Positions 1-8,630 of a DNA stretch of 64,000 bases are shown piece after piece (positions within the stretch are counted from its first letter, which is position 1; the number at the start of each line of letters is the position of its first letter). The notes beneath the pieces were generated by a model that saw nothing but the letters and a program-made list of their open reading frames with translations, ran no database searches and was not told the origin of the DNA. Position numbers and translations under genes: made by a program. This DNA is from an uncultured Chlorobiaceae bacterium (GTDB taxonomy: Bacteria; Bacteroidota; Chlorobiia; Chlorobiales; Chlorobiaceae): contig CAJEXL010000006.1 in the NCBI GenBank assembly GCA_903994365.1, forward strand, positions 40,679-104,678, read 5' to 3'.

Positions 1-234
1 CTTTCAGGGTCCTGATATCCTGTAACGTGATTAACGTATGGGATGTACTAAGGTTGCGTTCTTTGAGAATGCTGTCGTGCATGCGTTACGGGTAAGGGAG
101 TGGGGGGTAGCGTAATCAGTGGTTCAATTTAAGGAAAATCTTTCAAAAACTGTTATAAAATTATATCAAAAAAGCAAAAGGAAGGGAGAAAATAGTTCCT
201 TACCGATAACTGAAGCTATTTCCTTCTTATAAGG

Positions 235-873
235 TCAACAAGGAAAATGGTCCATCAGAATTTCGGTGATCTTGTGGTGAATAAGCGGAATGGATTCCAG
301 TGCGTTGATAGAGACAATGCGTTCGGGACTCATGCGAATGATCTCCTGGTAACCTTTTTGGACATTGCGATAAAACTCAATACCCGAGCGCTCCATTCGA
401 TCAAGCTCTTCACCTTCAAATTCAAGCGGAATCGAACTTTTGGCAAATTTTCTTTTGAGCGCCTCCTCCGGCTCAATATCGAGATAGAAGGTGATATCGG
501 GAGTTATACCACAGGTGGAGAGGGAGATGATCGATTGGAGCAAGCCGAGGTCGATACCTCGCCCATAACCCTGATAGGCTGTGGTTGAATCAAAAAAACG
601 GTCGAGAATAACCGTTTTACCCTCAGCAAGCGCTGGCATAATAACATTCTGCACCAGTTCTGCCCTGCTTGCTGAAAAGAGAAGCAGTTCACCGATTGGA
701 CTGATGTTATGAGAGTTGTCCAAAAGAATTGTGCGAATTTTTTCGGCTGCAGCAGTGCCGCCAGGCTCACGCAGGGAAAGAACATCAACCCCCTGATTGG
801 TGATATGTCTGACAAGCTTTGTTATTTGGGTCGATTTCCCGGCACCATCAATTCCTTCAAAGGTAATCAGCAT
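235..873 (-). CDS. tmk: Thymidylate kinase
   Basis: Phosphorylates dTMP to dTDP in the cytoplasm, the last specific step of dTTP supply. The 212-residue length is normal for the family. The P-loop GIDGAGKST lies at residues 7-15, directly after the first strand, and the [12 protein letters not shown] block carries the DR(Y/F)xxS signature of TMP kinases. The ATG at 873 is right for the family because the P-loop normally starts within ten residues of the N-terminus. It is the last gene of a minus-strand run that starts at the zinc peptidase near 3.8 kb. An imperfect hairpin followed by a T-rich tract lies downstream (about 161-226, minus strand) and could be its terminator. Confidence 0.96.
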   Translation of the reverse strand: MLITFEGIDGAGKSTQITKLVRHITNQGVDVLSLREPGGTAAAEKIRTILLDNSHNISPIGELLLFSASRAELVQNVIMPALAEGKTVILDRFFDSTTAYQGYGRGIDLGLLQSIISLSTCGITPDITFYLDIEPEEALKRKFAKSSIPLEFEGEELDRMERSGIEFYRNVQKGYQEIIRMSPERIVSINALESIPLIHHKITEILMDHFPC

Positions 874-918
874 TTTTTGGGGGAGACAGGTTCCTGAAGA
901 GTTGCATAATATGAACTA

Positions 919-1617
919 TCAATGTGGCTGACCAGTTGGTCTTATCAAAATATTATTGACATCAACATGCGGTGGCTGACTGACTGCATACATTACTGCT
1001 CGTGCAATGTCGTCTGATTGCAGCTCCGTGGATGGCGGTTTCTGCAGATGATCCCAGAAAGGAGTATCGACAATGCCCGGTTCAATCAAGGTGACCCTGA
1101 TTCCAGTTCCCACCATCTCATTGCGAATAGCCTGCGCCATACCAGTGACCGCCCATTTCGTTGCGGAATAGAGGTTTCGGATAGAGGTAACACGCCCGAC
1201 CACAGAACCCGTGATCAGAAAGTGACCACAACTTTTCACCAGTTCCGGCAGGGTAAGACGGGCTGTGACAGCAGCGCCAAAGACATTGACCATCACCATC
1301 TCACGCCATTCGTCTGGTTTATCTTCACCGCCATAAAATGTTGATCCTTTCGAAAATCCAGCATTGGCAAAAACAACATCAATCCTCCCGAAGCGTTGCA
1401 AGGCCTTTTCCACGAGATTCTGCTGCGACTGCCAGTCGGCCACATCACAGGTGACCGCAAGGGCTCTTTCCGCTCCAAACTCAGCAACCATACGCTCAAG
1501 CTTTTCGGTAGATCGCGCAGCAAGAACAACATTGAATCCAGCCTCAACCGCTCGCCTTGCAGTCGCTTCACCAATTCCGGTGGATGCTCCGGTAACAAGA
1601 AATACCTTTTGAGTCAT
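919..1617 (-). CDS. SDR-family short-chain oxidoreductase
   Basis: A classical short-chain dehydrogenase/reductase of 232 residues. The cofactor glycine motif TGASTGIG is at residues 9-16, an ANAG motif follows strand 4, and the active-site pair is in YSATK. The residue after the glycine motif region and the AARS segment suggest NADP(H), but this is inference. The sequence resembles the YdfG/serine dehydrogenase-like branch; the substrate cannot be told. It ends 45 bases before tmk and starts 11 bases after the permease gene, so it is probably co-transcribed with both. ATG start; length is typical of classical SDRs. Confidence 0.88.
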   Translation of the reverse strand: MTQKVFLVTGASTGIGEATARRAVEAGFNVVLAARSTEKLERMVAEFGAERALAVTCDVADWQSQQNLVEKALQRFGRIDVVFANAGFSKGSTFYGGEDKPDEWREMVMVNVFGAAVTARLTLPELVKSCGHFLITGSVVGRVTSIRNLYSATKWAVTGMAQAIRNEMVGTGIRVTLIEPGIVDTPFWDHLQKPPSTELQSDDIARAVMYAVSQPPHVDVNNILIRPTGQPH

Positions 1618-1628
1618 GTCAATCTCTA

Positions 1629-3116
1629 TCAGGGTTTGTATGTATTAAGTGAGCTATGTTTACGACCATAAAAAAAGTAGATCACAATGCCAATCAAGAG
1701 CCATCCGAATAACCTGAACCAGTTTTCAGCAGGTAGCGAAAACATAAGCATCAGGCACGTGAGAATACCTGCAATTGGTACAAACGGCACAAGGGGAGCC
1801 CTGAAGGGACGATCAGCGTCAGGGTGTGTTCTTCTCATAATGAGCACTGCGGTACAAACAACAACAAAAGCGAAGAGGGTTCCAATATTGACCAGCTCAG
1901 CGAGCAAACGCAAGGGGAGCATGCCTCCAAGAATTGCAACAAAAAGACCCGTCAGAATCGTTGATTTCCAGGGTGTTCTGAACTTTTCATGAATAGCCCC
2001 GAAAAATGATTTTGGCAATAAGCCATCACGCGCCATAGCAAGAAAAATCCTCGGCTGACTCAACATCATGACAAGAAGCACCGAGGTTATCCCTGTAATC
2101 GCTCCAAGCGAAATTACAAACTGCGCCCATCCAATACCAGCCTGCATGAAAGCATTGGAGACAGGTGCGTCAATATTGATTTTATCGTAGGGAACCATGC
2201 CGGTAATAACCGCAGCGACAGCTATGTAAAGAATGGTGCAGAGTACAAGGGAACCGATAAGAGCAATCGGAATGTCACGCTGGGGATTTTTTGCCTCTTC
2301 GGCATGGGTGGAAATAGAGTCGAAACCAATATAAGCAAAGAAAATCATGGCAGCACCGGCAAGCACCCCGACAGGAGCACCACCGGGGCCCGCCTCACCA
2401 AGAACGGTGTGACCGAAAATACTGAATCCTGAAAACCCGAACGGAGCATAGGGGATCCAGTTTGAAGGTTTTACATACATTGCGCCAAGCACAATAACCA
2501 GCAGCACAATGGCAACCTTGAGTATCACCATTCCGGCATTAAAGTTGGCGCTCTCCTTGATTCCTTTCACAAGCACAATAGTAACCGCAAAGGTAATCAT
2601 GACCGCAGGGAGATCAAACCAAGCCCCGGTAACGCTCAACATCCCGTTTGCCGGATCAAAATCAAAAGGAGCATTGGCAAAAAGCGGAGGAACAGCAAGA
2701 TCGAAAATTCCAATAAAATCCTGGAAATATTTTGACCAGCCATGCGCAACAGTTGCCGATGCTACACCATACTCAAGAATCAGATCCCATCCGATAATCC
2801 ATGCCATCAACTCTCCAAGAGTAGCGTAAGCGTAGGTATAGGCCGATCCGGCAACAGGAACCATAGAGGCAAACTCAGCATAACAGAGAGCAGCAAAAAT
2901 ACAGGCAAGACCAGCAACCGCAAAAGAGAGCGTTATTGCCGGGCCAGCCTTGTCATGCGCCGCCACCCCGATAAGTACAAAAATTCCTGTTCCTATGATA
3001 GCGCCAACCCCAAGGCTGGTCAGTGCAACAGGCCCGAGAATCCTGTTCAGTCTGTGTTCACTGTTCACCTCTTTCAGGAGAAGTGCCAGCGGTTTTTTCC
3101 GGAAGCTTTTCTTCAT
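1629..3116 (-). CDS. APC-superfamily amino acid permease (cationic amino acid transporter type)
   Basis: A polytopic inner-membrane permease of 495 residues with about 12-13 hydrophobic segments. The N-terminal block LGVGAIIGTGIFVLIG is the unwound first transmembrane helix of the amino acid-polyamine-organocation superfamily and matches the CAT/YfnA branch, as does the GFDSISTHAEEAKNPQRDIP segment between helices 6 and 7. The substrate is therefore probably an amino acid, possibly basic, but specificity is inference. The gene is one base from the stop of the upstream zinc-peptidase gene and 11 bases from the SDR gene, so the three look like one transcript. Confidence 0.9.
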   Translation of the reverse strand: MKKSFRKKPLALLLKEVNSEHRLNRILGPVALTSLGVGAIIGTGIFVLIGVAAHDKAGPAITLSFAVAGLACIFAALCYAEFASMVPVAGSAYTYAYATLGELMAWIIGWDLILEYGVASATVAHGWSKYFQDFIGIFDLAVPPLFANAPFDFDPANGMLSVTGAWFDLPAVMITFAVTIVLVKGIKESANFNAGMVILKVAIVLLVIVLGAMYVKPSNWIPYAPFGFSGFSIFGHTVLGEAGPGGAPVGVLAGAAMIFFAYIGFDSISTHAEEAKNPQRDIPIALIGSLVLCTILYIAVAAVITGMVPYDKINIDAPVSNAFMQAGIGWAQFVISLGAITGITSVLLVMMLSQPRIFLAMARDGLLPKSFFGAIHEKFRTPWKSTILTGLFVAILGGMLPLRLLAELVNIGTLFAFVVVCTAVLIMRRTHPDADRPFRAPLVPFVPIAGILTCLMLMFSLPAENWFRLFGWLLIGIVIYFFYGRKHSSLNTYKP

Positions 3117-3117
3117 A

Positions 3118-3810
3118 CTATGAATCCCGCCGGTTCATAATGGAAAGGAAATAGACCAACTGCATAATCGCCTGCGCGGCAGCAGCCACATACGTGAGCG
3201 CAGCAGCATTAAGTACAGCATTAACCCCTTTCATTTCAGCAGTAGAGACAATCCCCTGCGAAACAAGAAGTTCTTTTGCGCGACGGCTTGCATCAAATTC
3301 GACCGGTAGTGTTACCAAGGCAAAAAGAGCAGTGGCACCAAAGAGAATAATACCCGCCCATGCAAGAGTTGTACCGAGTGTTCCGGCAAGAAACATACCA
3401 GCCATAAAAATAATAGGGCCAAGATTACTGCCAATAGAGACTGCTGGCACCATGATGGAGCGCAACTGCAAAGGGGCATAGCCTGTCTTGTCCTGAAGGG
3501 CATGACCAGCTTCGTGGGCTGCGATGCCAACAGAGGCAATACTTGGAAGGCTGTAGACATCTCCGCTTAAACGCAAAGCTTTGTGACGGGGGTCGTAGTG
3601 GTCAGAGAGCATCCCTTCGGCAGTCTCAATCGTTACACTGCCGAGACCACCTTGCTGGAGAATACGCCGCGCCGCTTCAGCACCATTCATTCCGCTCTGA
3701 GTACGTACCTGGGAATACTTTTTAAAAGCCGACTTTACCTTGAATTGCGCCCACAACCCAAGAAGCATTGGGGGGAGAGCAAACACAAAATACAAAGGAT
3801 CAAAATACAT
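3118..3810 (-). CDS. YugP-like neutral zinc metallopeptidase
   Basis: A 230-residue membrane-anchored protein with a zincin motif HEAGH at residues 99-103, preceded by a helix at residues 5-22 and followed by two to three hydrophobic segments (about 120-175 and 200-222). This arrangement is that of the YugP family (zinc metallopeptidase, membrane-embedded). The two histidines should bind zinc and the glutamate act as general base; the third ligand is not assigned here. Family members are thought to act on membrane or envelope proteins but natural substrates are poorly known. First gene of the minus-strand run leading to tmk. Confidence 0.88.
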   Translation of the reverse strand: MYFDPLYFVFALPPMLLGLWAQFKVKSAFKKYSQVRTQSGMNGAEAARRILQQGGLGSVTIETAEGMLSDHYDPRHKALRLSGDVYSLPSIASVGIAAHEAGHALQDKTGYAPLQLRSIMVPAVSIGSNLGPIIFMAGMFLAGTLGTTLAWAGIILFGATALFALVTLPVEFDASRRAKELLVSQGIVSTAEMKGVNAVLNAAALTYVAAAAQAIMQLVYFLSIMNRRDS

Positions 3811-4171
3811 GGCAGTAATAGTTATCGTTTATCGATTGATGTGAATAGTCGTTGTGACAATGGTTAACATGAGCTGACGAAAACAATTAAAAAAGCAGAT
3901 AAGTTCCAAAATGAAAAAACATTCCCAAAAAGCTGATTCCACGAGAATTTAGAAAAAAAAAGTGAAAACAGCTCTTTTCACCTTGATCTGAGAAGATACC
4001 ATTCACTGAAACTTGTCAATACCAAGGATTCAGGAAATGATTACTACTCATGATTTACAGCAACTCGAAATCGTGAGTCAAGAGATGGTAAAGTTTTGTT
4101 ATCATTAAATTCTGTTCTTCAGAGTTGCAGATTAACCTGTTAACTTGTTGTTCAAAAAGGAGAGTTTATTT
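3811..4171. other. Divergent intergenic region between peptidase and VIT1-type genes
   Basis: An AT-rich 361-base spacer between two divergent genes. It must hold the promoters of both. Visible structure is slight: a short hairpin GTGAAAA-N6-TTTTCAC near 3961-3980 and an imperfect dyad CATGATTT...AAATCGTG around 4049-4075. No open frame or RNA gene is convincing. Confidence 0.5.
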
Positions 4172-4867
4172 ATGCCATTCATTCACAGGGAGTCACACCG
4201 GTCTGATCGAATAGGCTGGCTTCGCGCTGCTGTGCTTGGCGCGAATGACGGAACAATCTCTATAGCAAGTCTTGTTATCGGTGTCGCTGCTGCGGGAGCG
4301 CATCATGGCAGTATTATGGTAACCGGTGTGGCTGGTCTTGTCGCTGGTGCCATGTCTATGGCGGCAGGGGAGTATGTATCGGTTCAGTCGCAGGCCGACA
4401 CCGAGAAGGCGGATATCGCTCGCGAAAAGCGGGAATTAGAAGAGGATCCAGAACACGAACTGGAGGAGCTGACCTTAATTTATGTGGACCGGGGTCTTGA
4501 TCAACCGCTGGCACGGCTTGTCGCTGAAACTCTTATGTCGAAAGATGCGCTTGGAGCACATGCTCGCGATGAACTTGGCATCACGGAGACTTTACGGGCG
4601 CGGCCAATCCAGGCTGCATTTTCTTCTGCAATCTCTTTTGTTGCGGGAGCTGTTATTCCTGTTATCGCAGCATCAGTTGCACCTTCCGCTCTGGTGGCGG
4701 AAGTCACATCTGCCACCGCCCTCGCTACTTTACTCGTTCTTGGCGGAACGGCCGCGTACGCAGGGGGAGCTTCTCTTGTGAAGGGCGCAATGCGTGTTGC
4801 CTTCTGGGGAGCTCTCGCAATGGGACTGACTGCGGGTGTCGGCAGGATCTTCGGAACCGTTGTATAA
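4172..4867 (+). CDS. VIT1/CCC1-family iron/manganese transporter
   Basis: A membrane protein of 231 residues of the VIT1/CCC1 family, which moves Fe2+ or Mn2+ out of the cytoplasm. The N-terminal GANDGTISIASLVIGV helix and the second helix AGAMSMAAGEYVSVQSQ are family signatures. They are followed by a cytoplasmic acidic stretch (REKRELEEDPEHELEEL) that corresponds to the metal-binding domain, and by three C-terminal helices. The ATG at 4172 is chosen over an upstream TTG at 4145 because an AAGGAGAG ribosome-binding site lies 8-9 bases before it. Stands alone, ending in a bidirectional terminator. Direction of transport is inferred from the family. Confidence 0.9.
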   Translation: MPFIHRESHRSDRIGWLRAAVLGANDGTISIASLVIGVAAAGAHHGSIMVTGVAGLVAGAMSMAAGEYVSVQSQADTEKADIAREKRELEEDPEHELEELTLIYVDRGLDQPLARLVAETLMSKDALGAHARDELGITETLRARPIQAAFSSAISFVAGAVIPVIAASVAPSALVAEVTSATALATLLVLGGTAAYAGGASLVKGAMRVAFWGALAMGLTAGVGRIFGTVV

Positions 4868-4886
4868 GTTTGTTTTCGGCAGAACA

Positions 4887-4924
4887 TAAAACCACCTTGC
4901 ACCACTCAGCGCAAGGTGGTTTTA
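4887..4924. terminator. Bidirectional terminator hairpin
   Basis: A perfect 14-base inverted repeat (TAAAACCACCTTGC and its complement) around a 10-base loop. It has A-rich and T-rich flanks, between the convergent VIT1-type and chlorosome genes, so it can stop transcription from both sides. Confidence 0.9.
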
Positions 4925-4942
4925 TCAAAGAGTGCGGACTGT

Positions 4943-5170
4943 TTACTGTTTTGGGTTGATGGCTGATGTGACAGCAGTTGCAACGCCCTGGATAAGCTGG
5001 ATGGCCGTGTTTGCCATGCTGGTGATAATTGTTGAACAGAGGTTAATGCAGGACTGGACGATAGACGTGGCTGAATTGGCACCGTTACCCAAGGTGTCTG
5101 CCAGATTCTGGATCGGATTGGCGACCGCAATGAAGAGGTCGGTAAATACGCCGTTGTTTTCGTTTGCCAT
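4943..5170 (-). CDS. Chlorosome envelope protein of the CsmB/CsmF family
   Basis: A 75-residue protein with a short polar start and a long uncharged amphipathic/hydrophobic stretch rich in Ala, Ile, Ser and Thr, ending INPKQ. Size, composition and the C-terminal PKQ/PKK ending agree with CsmB and CsmF, small proteins in the lipid monolayer around the green sulfur bacterial chlorosome. Whether it is CsmB, CsmF or a further paralogue cannot be settled by eye. The protein has almost no charged residues after residue 25. It is transcribed alone from a promoter in the 5171-5359 spacer and stops at the shared hairpin at 4887-4924. Confidence 0.82.
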   Translation of the reverse strand: MANENNGVFTDLFIAVANPIQNLADTLGNGANSATSIVQSCINLCSTIITSMANTAIQLIQGVATAVTSAINPKQ

Positions 5171-5359
5171 AGCCGGATTTGTGTTTATGTGATAAATGAA
5201 GTTGTGTTTTGCATAAATCAGTCAGGATTTGCCCCTCAAGACTTCTGTTGAAAAGGCATCGCCCTCTCTCTCATTAATTTAAAAAAATAAATATAACATA
5301 ATTGATCGATCGAAGACGACTTCAGCCTGCCTGCAAGAAATATCTACAAAACAGGTTTA

Positions 5360-6214
5360 TTATCCCAATTCTGCCTGAACCCCCTCAGCTCCTACGATAA
5401 GCGAAGGGGTTGACTTGAAGAGTTCAATATTGACGCGATGCTGGTCATCAAAATGGTTCGAGTGCAGATCGCAGAAGTAATTATGGTAACCGGCTACCCA
5501 GGCGTACTTTGCCCAGATTTCGGGGTTGGAGGTATGTTCGGAAAGTTTTTTTTCAACAGCGCTCTTGTGTAACATTAATTCATCATAGAAGGGGCCAAGC
5601 TGATCTTCCGCTATGAGCACGGATTCCAGATAATTTAAAAACCACTGCCCGTCAGCATCTTTGAGAATATCTCGTACATGGGGTGCGTTTGCGGCTTGGG
5701 AATAGTATTTCAGATGTCGTTCAACTGCGCGCACGGCTGAATCTGTGAAAATGATTCGAGGATCTCGTGCAAGTATGCTCTCACCTTTGTATGCCTGTAC
5801 CAGTGCATCACCAAACACGGCAACATCATCCACGTAGGCTGGGCCAACCGATACGGCCCCTCTCACAAAGTAACCTCGAATAGCCATATTAAACTGAAAT
5901 TCAGCAAGACGCGGGAAAGCTATACCAAACTCCGCCTGTGCATCTGAGTGTACTGGCCAACCAATGACAATATTGTCAGTAAAAGACTTGAGGGCGTAGA
6001 AGTCTTTCCTGCTGATTGAAAATAATGCCTGGGATTCAAGACGGTTTCGACTTGCCGACAATGCGCTGTGAAGATCCCTGAGTGCAGGTTGCTGTTGGTT
6101 GGCACTCTGCGATTGCAGCATCAAATCGGAGTAACCAAGGATGTCCATCAATACAAAAACCGACTCCCGCAGAGTAGGCTCCTGGCCGTTGACGATGTAG
6201 GGATTTCTTGACAT
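5360..6214 (-). CDS. Class III nucleotidyl cyclase-like protein resembling PycC pyrimidine cyclases
   Basis: A soluble 284-residue protein with a class III cyclase layout. The first metal-binding Asp is D24 in FVLMDILGYS, and the second is D80 in SFTDNIVIGWP. A strand RGAVSVGPAYVDD lies at about 118-130, then FGDALVQAYKGES at 134-146, then PRIIF. In adenylate/guanylate cyclases the last block reads GDxVNxAxRxE; here Asn and Arg become Gln140 and Lys143. The wording RGA-(I/V)...YxDD..VFG.AL..AY..ES...PRII is, as I recall it, that of the uridylate/cytidylate cyclases of Pycsar antiphage systems. No cyclic-nucleotide effector gene adjoins it: neighbours are a chlorosome gene and bciA. Activity and product are inference; a degenerate, non-catalytic protein is possible. 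Confidence 0.72.
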   Translation of the reverse strand: MSRNPYIVNGQEPTLRESVFVLMDILGYSDLMLQSQSANQQQPALRDLHSALSASRNRLESQALFSISRKDFYALKSFTDNIVIGWPVHSDAQAEFGIAFPRLAEFQFNMAIRGYFVRGAVSVGPAYVDDVAVFGDALVQAYKGESILARDPRIIFTDSAVRAVERHLKYYSQAANAPHVRDILKDADGQWFLNYLESVLIAEDQLGPFYDELMLHKSAVEKKLSEHTSNPEIWAKYAWVAGYHNYFCDLHSNHFDDQHRVNIELFKSTPSLIVGAEGVQAELG

Positions 6215-6501
6215 AACCTCTTTATTTTTGGCGGCAGAGCTTACAGGAACACATCAGAAAAAGGATTTGAACGGAGACTCGTTTTATTGGTCAATCATGG
6301 TTGCACGAAGCTCTGTGTTTCCCTGAAATCAGAACCTTGTCGCGCTCAATGTAAGACTTTTATTCTACACATAACTTCTTTGTCTTTGCCTCAACGTTTC
6401 CCCTGTTGGTTCTTTATGAAAAGTCCTGTATTTTCTGCTGTTGCCTTTGTACCTCTGATTCGAATGGTCGTTCTCCCTTGAAAAGGGGATGAAGATGCCA
6501 C

Positions 6502-7521
6502 TTGATTGAATATGTAATTAATTTTTTTGTGAAGAAACGTGTTTTTGTTGTCGGGGCTACCGGATATATCGGGAAATTTGTTGTCCGTGAATTGGTTTCC
6601 AGGGAATATGATGTGGTGAGCTTTGTTCGTGAGCGTTCGGGTATTGGCTCGAAAACCACGGCTGAAGAGGTTTGTGCGCAATTGAAGGGCTCAGAGGTGC
6701 GATTTGGCGATGTGAGCAGCATGGACTCGTTGTTGCAAAACGGTATCAGGGGAGATCATTTTGATGTTGTTCTCTCCTGCCTCACCTCACGCAACGGGGG
6801 AGTAAAGGATTCATGGAATATCGATTATCAGGCTACGCGTAACGCGCTTGATGCAGCCAAGGCTGCCGGAGCAAGGCACTTTGTACTGCTCTCCGCGATC
6901 TGCGTCCAGAAGCCGCTGCTGGAGTTTCAGAGAGCAAAACTGAAATTAGAAAAAGAGTTGAAGGAGTCGGGGCTGATCTGGTCGATTGTGCGCCCGACGG
7001 CTTTTTTCAAATCTATTGCCGGTCAGGTTGAAGCGGTGAAAAACGGTAAACCCTATGTGATGTTTGGCGACGGCAGATTGACGGCCTGCAAACCCATCAG
7101 CGAGTCGGATCTGGCGAGTTATATCGTCAACTGTCTTGAAGATCCTGCCATGCAGAACAAAATTCTCCCTGTCGGTGGACCGGGCAAGGCGATTACACCC
7201 ATTGAACAGGGCGCAATGCTCTTTGAGCTTCTCGGCCGTCCGCCGAAGTTCAAAAAGATGCCTGTCCAGATGTTTGACCTTATCATTCCTGCCGTGGGTC
7301 TGCTTGCAAAAATTTTCCCGAAACTGGAGGACAAGGCTGAATTTGCTCGAATCGGCAAGTACTACTGCTCAGAATCAATGCTGGTGCTCAATCCGAAAAC
7401 AGGCAAATATGATGCCGATATGACGCCATCTTACGGCAACGATACCTTGCGTGATTTCTATCAGAGGGTACTGAGAGAGGGGCTGTCAGGTCAGGAGCTT
7501 GGAGAACACTCTATGTTTTGA
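6502..7521 (+). CDS. bciA: Divinyl (proto)chlorophyllide a 8-vinyl reductase, BciA type
   Basis: Reduces the C8 vinyl group of divinyl chlorophyllide intermediates with NADPH, a step in bacteriochlorophyll synthesis. The protein is an atypical SDR/NmrA-like reductase with the cofactor motif GATGYIG near the N-terminus and the segments WNIDYQATRNALDAAKAAGARHFV and SIVRPTAFFKS usual for this family. About 339 residues. The start is uncertain: there is no in-frame ATG after the upstream stop at 6490. TTG 6502 (with GGGGAT nearby) and GTG 6529 (nine codons later, immediately before KKRVFVVGATG) are both possible, and the shorter form matches family N-termini better. Expressed separately, divergent from the cyclase-like gene. 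Confidence 0.9.
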   Translation: MIEYVINFFVKKRVFVVGATGYIGKFVVRELVSREYDVVSFVRERSGIGSKTTAEEVCAQLKGSEVRFGDVSSMDSLLQNGIRGDHFDVVLSCLTSRNGGVKDSWNIDYQATRNALDAAKAAGARHFVLLSAICVQKPLLEFQRAKLKLEKELKESGLIWSIVRPTAFFKSIAGQVEAVKNGKPYVMFGDGRLTACKPISESDLASYIVNCLEDPAMQNKILPVGGPGKAITPIEQGAMLFELLGRPPKFKKMPVQMFDLIIPAVGLLAKIFPKLEDKAEFARIGKYYCSESMLVLNPKTGKYDADMTPSYGNDTLRDFYQRVLREGLSGQELGEHSMF

Positions 7522-7570
7522 TTCAAACTGATATGAAAGGGGATCCGAAAACCCCGAGTCAACACATTAT

Positions 7571-8143
7571 TCACATGATCTCTATGCCGTATATATCCAA
7601 TAAACCTGTAACCTCCGGGATTGAGAATCTCGCTTTTCTGAGACGGTTGTTTTCAGGATTAATGGAGTAGTTGAATGCGGAAGTGAAATTTGCTTTTTCG
7701 AGGTTGGTGTGAAAAAATGTGCTCTGCAAAAGGTCACAATTTTCGAAAAAGGCACCACTCAAGTCAGCTTCACTGAAATCAGCCTCCTGCAGGTTACAGT
7801 TTTTAAAGTGTCTGTTTTTGAGATTCATCCCGGAAAACAGGGAGAGCTTGATCATGCAGTTCTCAAAATCAAGGTCAAGCAGCAATTTTCTGCAATCACT
7901 GAACTGTACACCCAGCAATTTACAGGTTATAAATTTCACCTCCTGCAGGCTGGTATTTTTAAGCTTGGCAAGGCTTGCATCACAGCCCTCGAAGGTACAA
8001 CTGACGAATGTCATGCCAGAGAGATCGACGCTGTTGAGGTTACAGTTGAGAAAATGGCACTCCTCATAGCTTCCGACAGGAAGTTCAGTTTCCCTGAAAT
8101 CTATTTTTTCAAACTTCCTGTTTTCTGTGAAACTGGTATTCAT
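7571..8143 (-). CDS. Pentapeptide-repeat protein
   Basis: About 190 residues of pentapeptide-type units of the form A(D/N)Lxx or (F/L)xxC: CNLNSVDLSGMTF, CTFEGCDASLAKL, CNLQEADFSEADLSGAFF, TNLEKANF and so on. These fold as a right-handed quadrilateral beta helix. The style with Phe/Cys at the centre resembles McbG/Qnr-like and YjbI-like proteins. The frame extends upstream to 8227, but that would overlap the 3' end of the membrane-protein gene. The ATG at 8143 lies 19 bases after that gene's stop and starts directly before the repeats. Third gene of a lipoprotein-membrane protein-pentapeptide operon. Function unknown. Confidence 0.82.
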   Translation of the reverse strand: MNTSFTENRKFEKIDFRETELPVGSYEECHFLNCNLNSVDLSGMTFVSCTFEGCDASLAKLKNTSLQEVKFITCKLLGVQFSDCRKLLLDLDFENCMIKLSLFSGMNLKNRHFKNCNLQEADFSEADLSGAFFENCDLLQSTFFHTNLEKANFTSAFNYSINPENNRLRKARFSIPEVTGLLDIYGIEIM

Positions 8144-8162
8144 TCTTTGAAATGGAAAAGAG

Positions 8163-8630
8163 TCATTTTTTTTGCGCAACCGTTGTTCCCGACTGTTCTG
8201 CCTTGCCAAAAAAGACGCCAAGGGCAAGCGTTACAATGCCCTGCATGGGGCCGAGCCAGAGATTTGATTGCTTCAGAAAATCGAGAGGCGCTATGTTTGG
8301 GCTGAAATATGGCTGTAGAGAGATGCTGGCCATAAGCACCAGAAAATAGGTGATTGAAAGCCAGAAGCTGAGCTGGAAAAGGAAAGTGTCAATCACTTTT
8401 TTGTCAGTAGAGGTTGCACCGGAGTCTTTTACGACAACACCAACCATCAGCGAGAGGGTTGGAATGACGTTCGGCAGAAACCATGCCCACGCATCGCTCA
8501 CGCGATCAAGATAAGGTCCCTCCTCCTGCATTGATTGCCCTATCAAAATAAGGGAAAGCATGCCTGCGCCAGCCAGCCAGACAACGAGCAATCTCTTTTT
8601 ACACTCTTGTACTGCGAGTTGCTGTTTCAT
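8163..8630 (-). CDS. Four-helix membrane protein of unknown function
   Basis: A 155-residue protein with four predicted transmembrane segments, at about residues 14-32, 50-69, 86-106 and 127-144. Short polar ends flank them, including a Lys/Glu-rich N-terminus. Notable are WAWFLPNVIPTLSLMVGVVV in helix 2 and SNLWLGPMQG before helix 4; I associate similar 4TM proteins with cyanobacterial and proteobacterial clusters of unknown role, but this is memory and not a search result. Its ATG shares one base with the stop of the upstream lipoprotein gene (TAATG), so the two are translationally coupled. This suggests the lipoprotein and the membrane protein work together in the envelope. Confidence 0.8.
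   Translation of the reverse strand: MKQQLAVQECKKRLLVVWLAGAGMLSLILIGQSMQEEGPYLDRVSDAWAWFLPNVIPTLSLMVGVVVKDSGATSTDKKVIDTFLFQLSFWLSITYFLVLMASISLQPYFSPNIAPLDFLKQSNLWLGPMQGIVTLALGVFFGKAEQSGTTVAQKK

Noticed and set aside
1..82. A minus-strand open frame starting with ATG at 82 and running off the window edge.
   Set aside because: Only 27 codons are visible, with no ribosome-binding site and no recognisable motif.
6391..6722. Two overlapping minus-strand open frames of about 100 codons across the bciA start.
   Set aside because: They overlap the bciA N-terminus, lack family resemblance and have no ribosome-binding site.
8163..8630. The 4TM protein as the missing Pycsar effector for the cyclase at 5.4-6.2 kb.
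   Set aside because: It has no cyclic-nucleotide-binding domain, is on another transcript and is separated from the cyclase by bciA and the pentapeptide gene.
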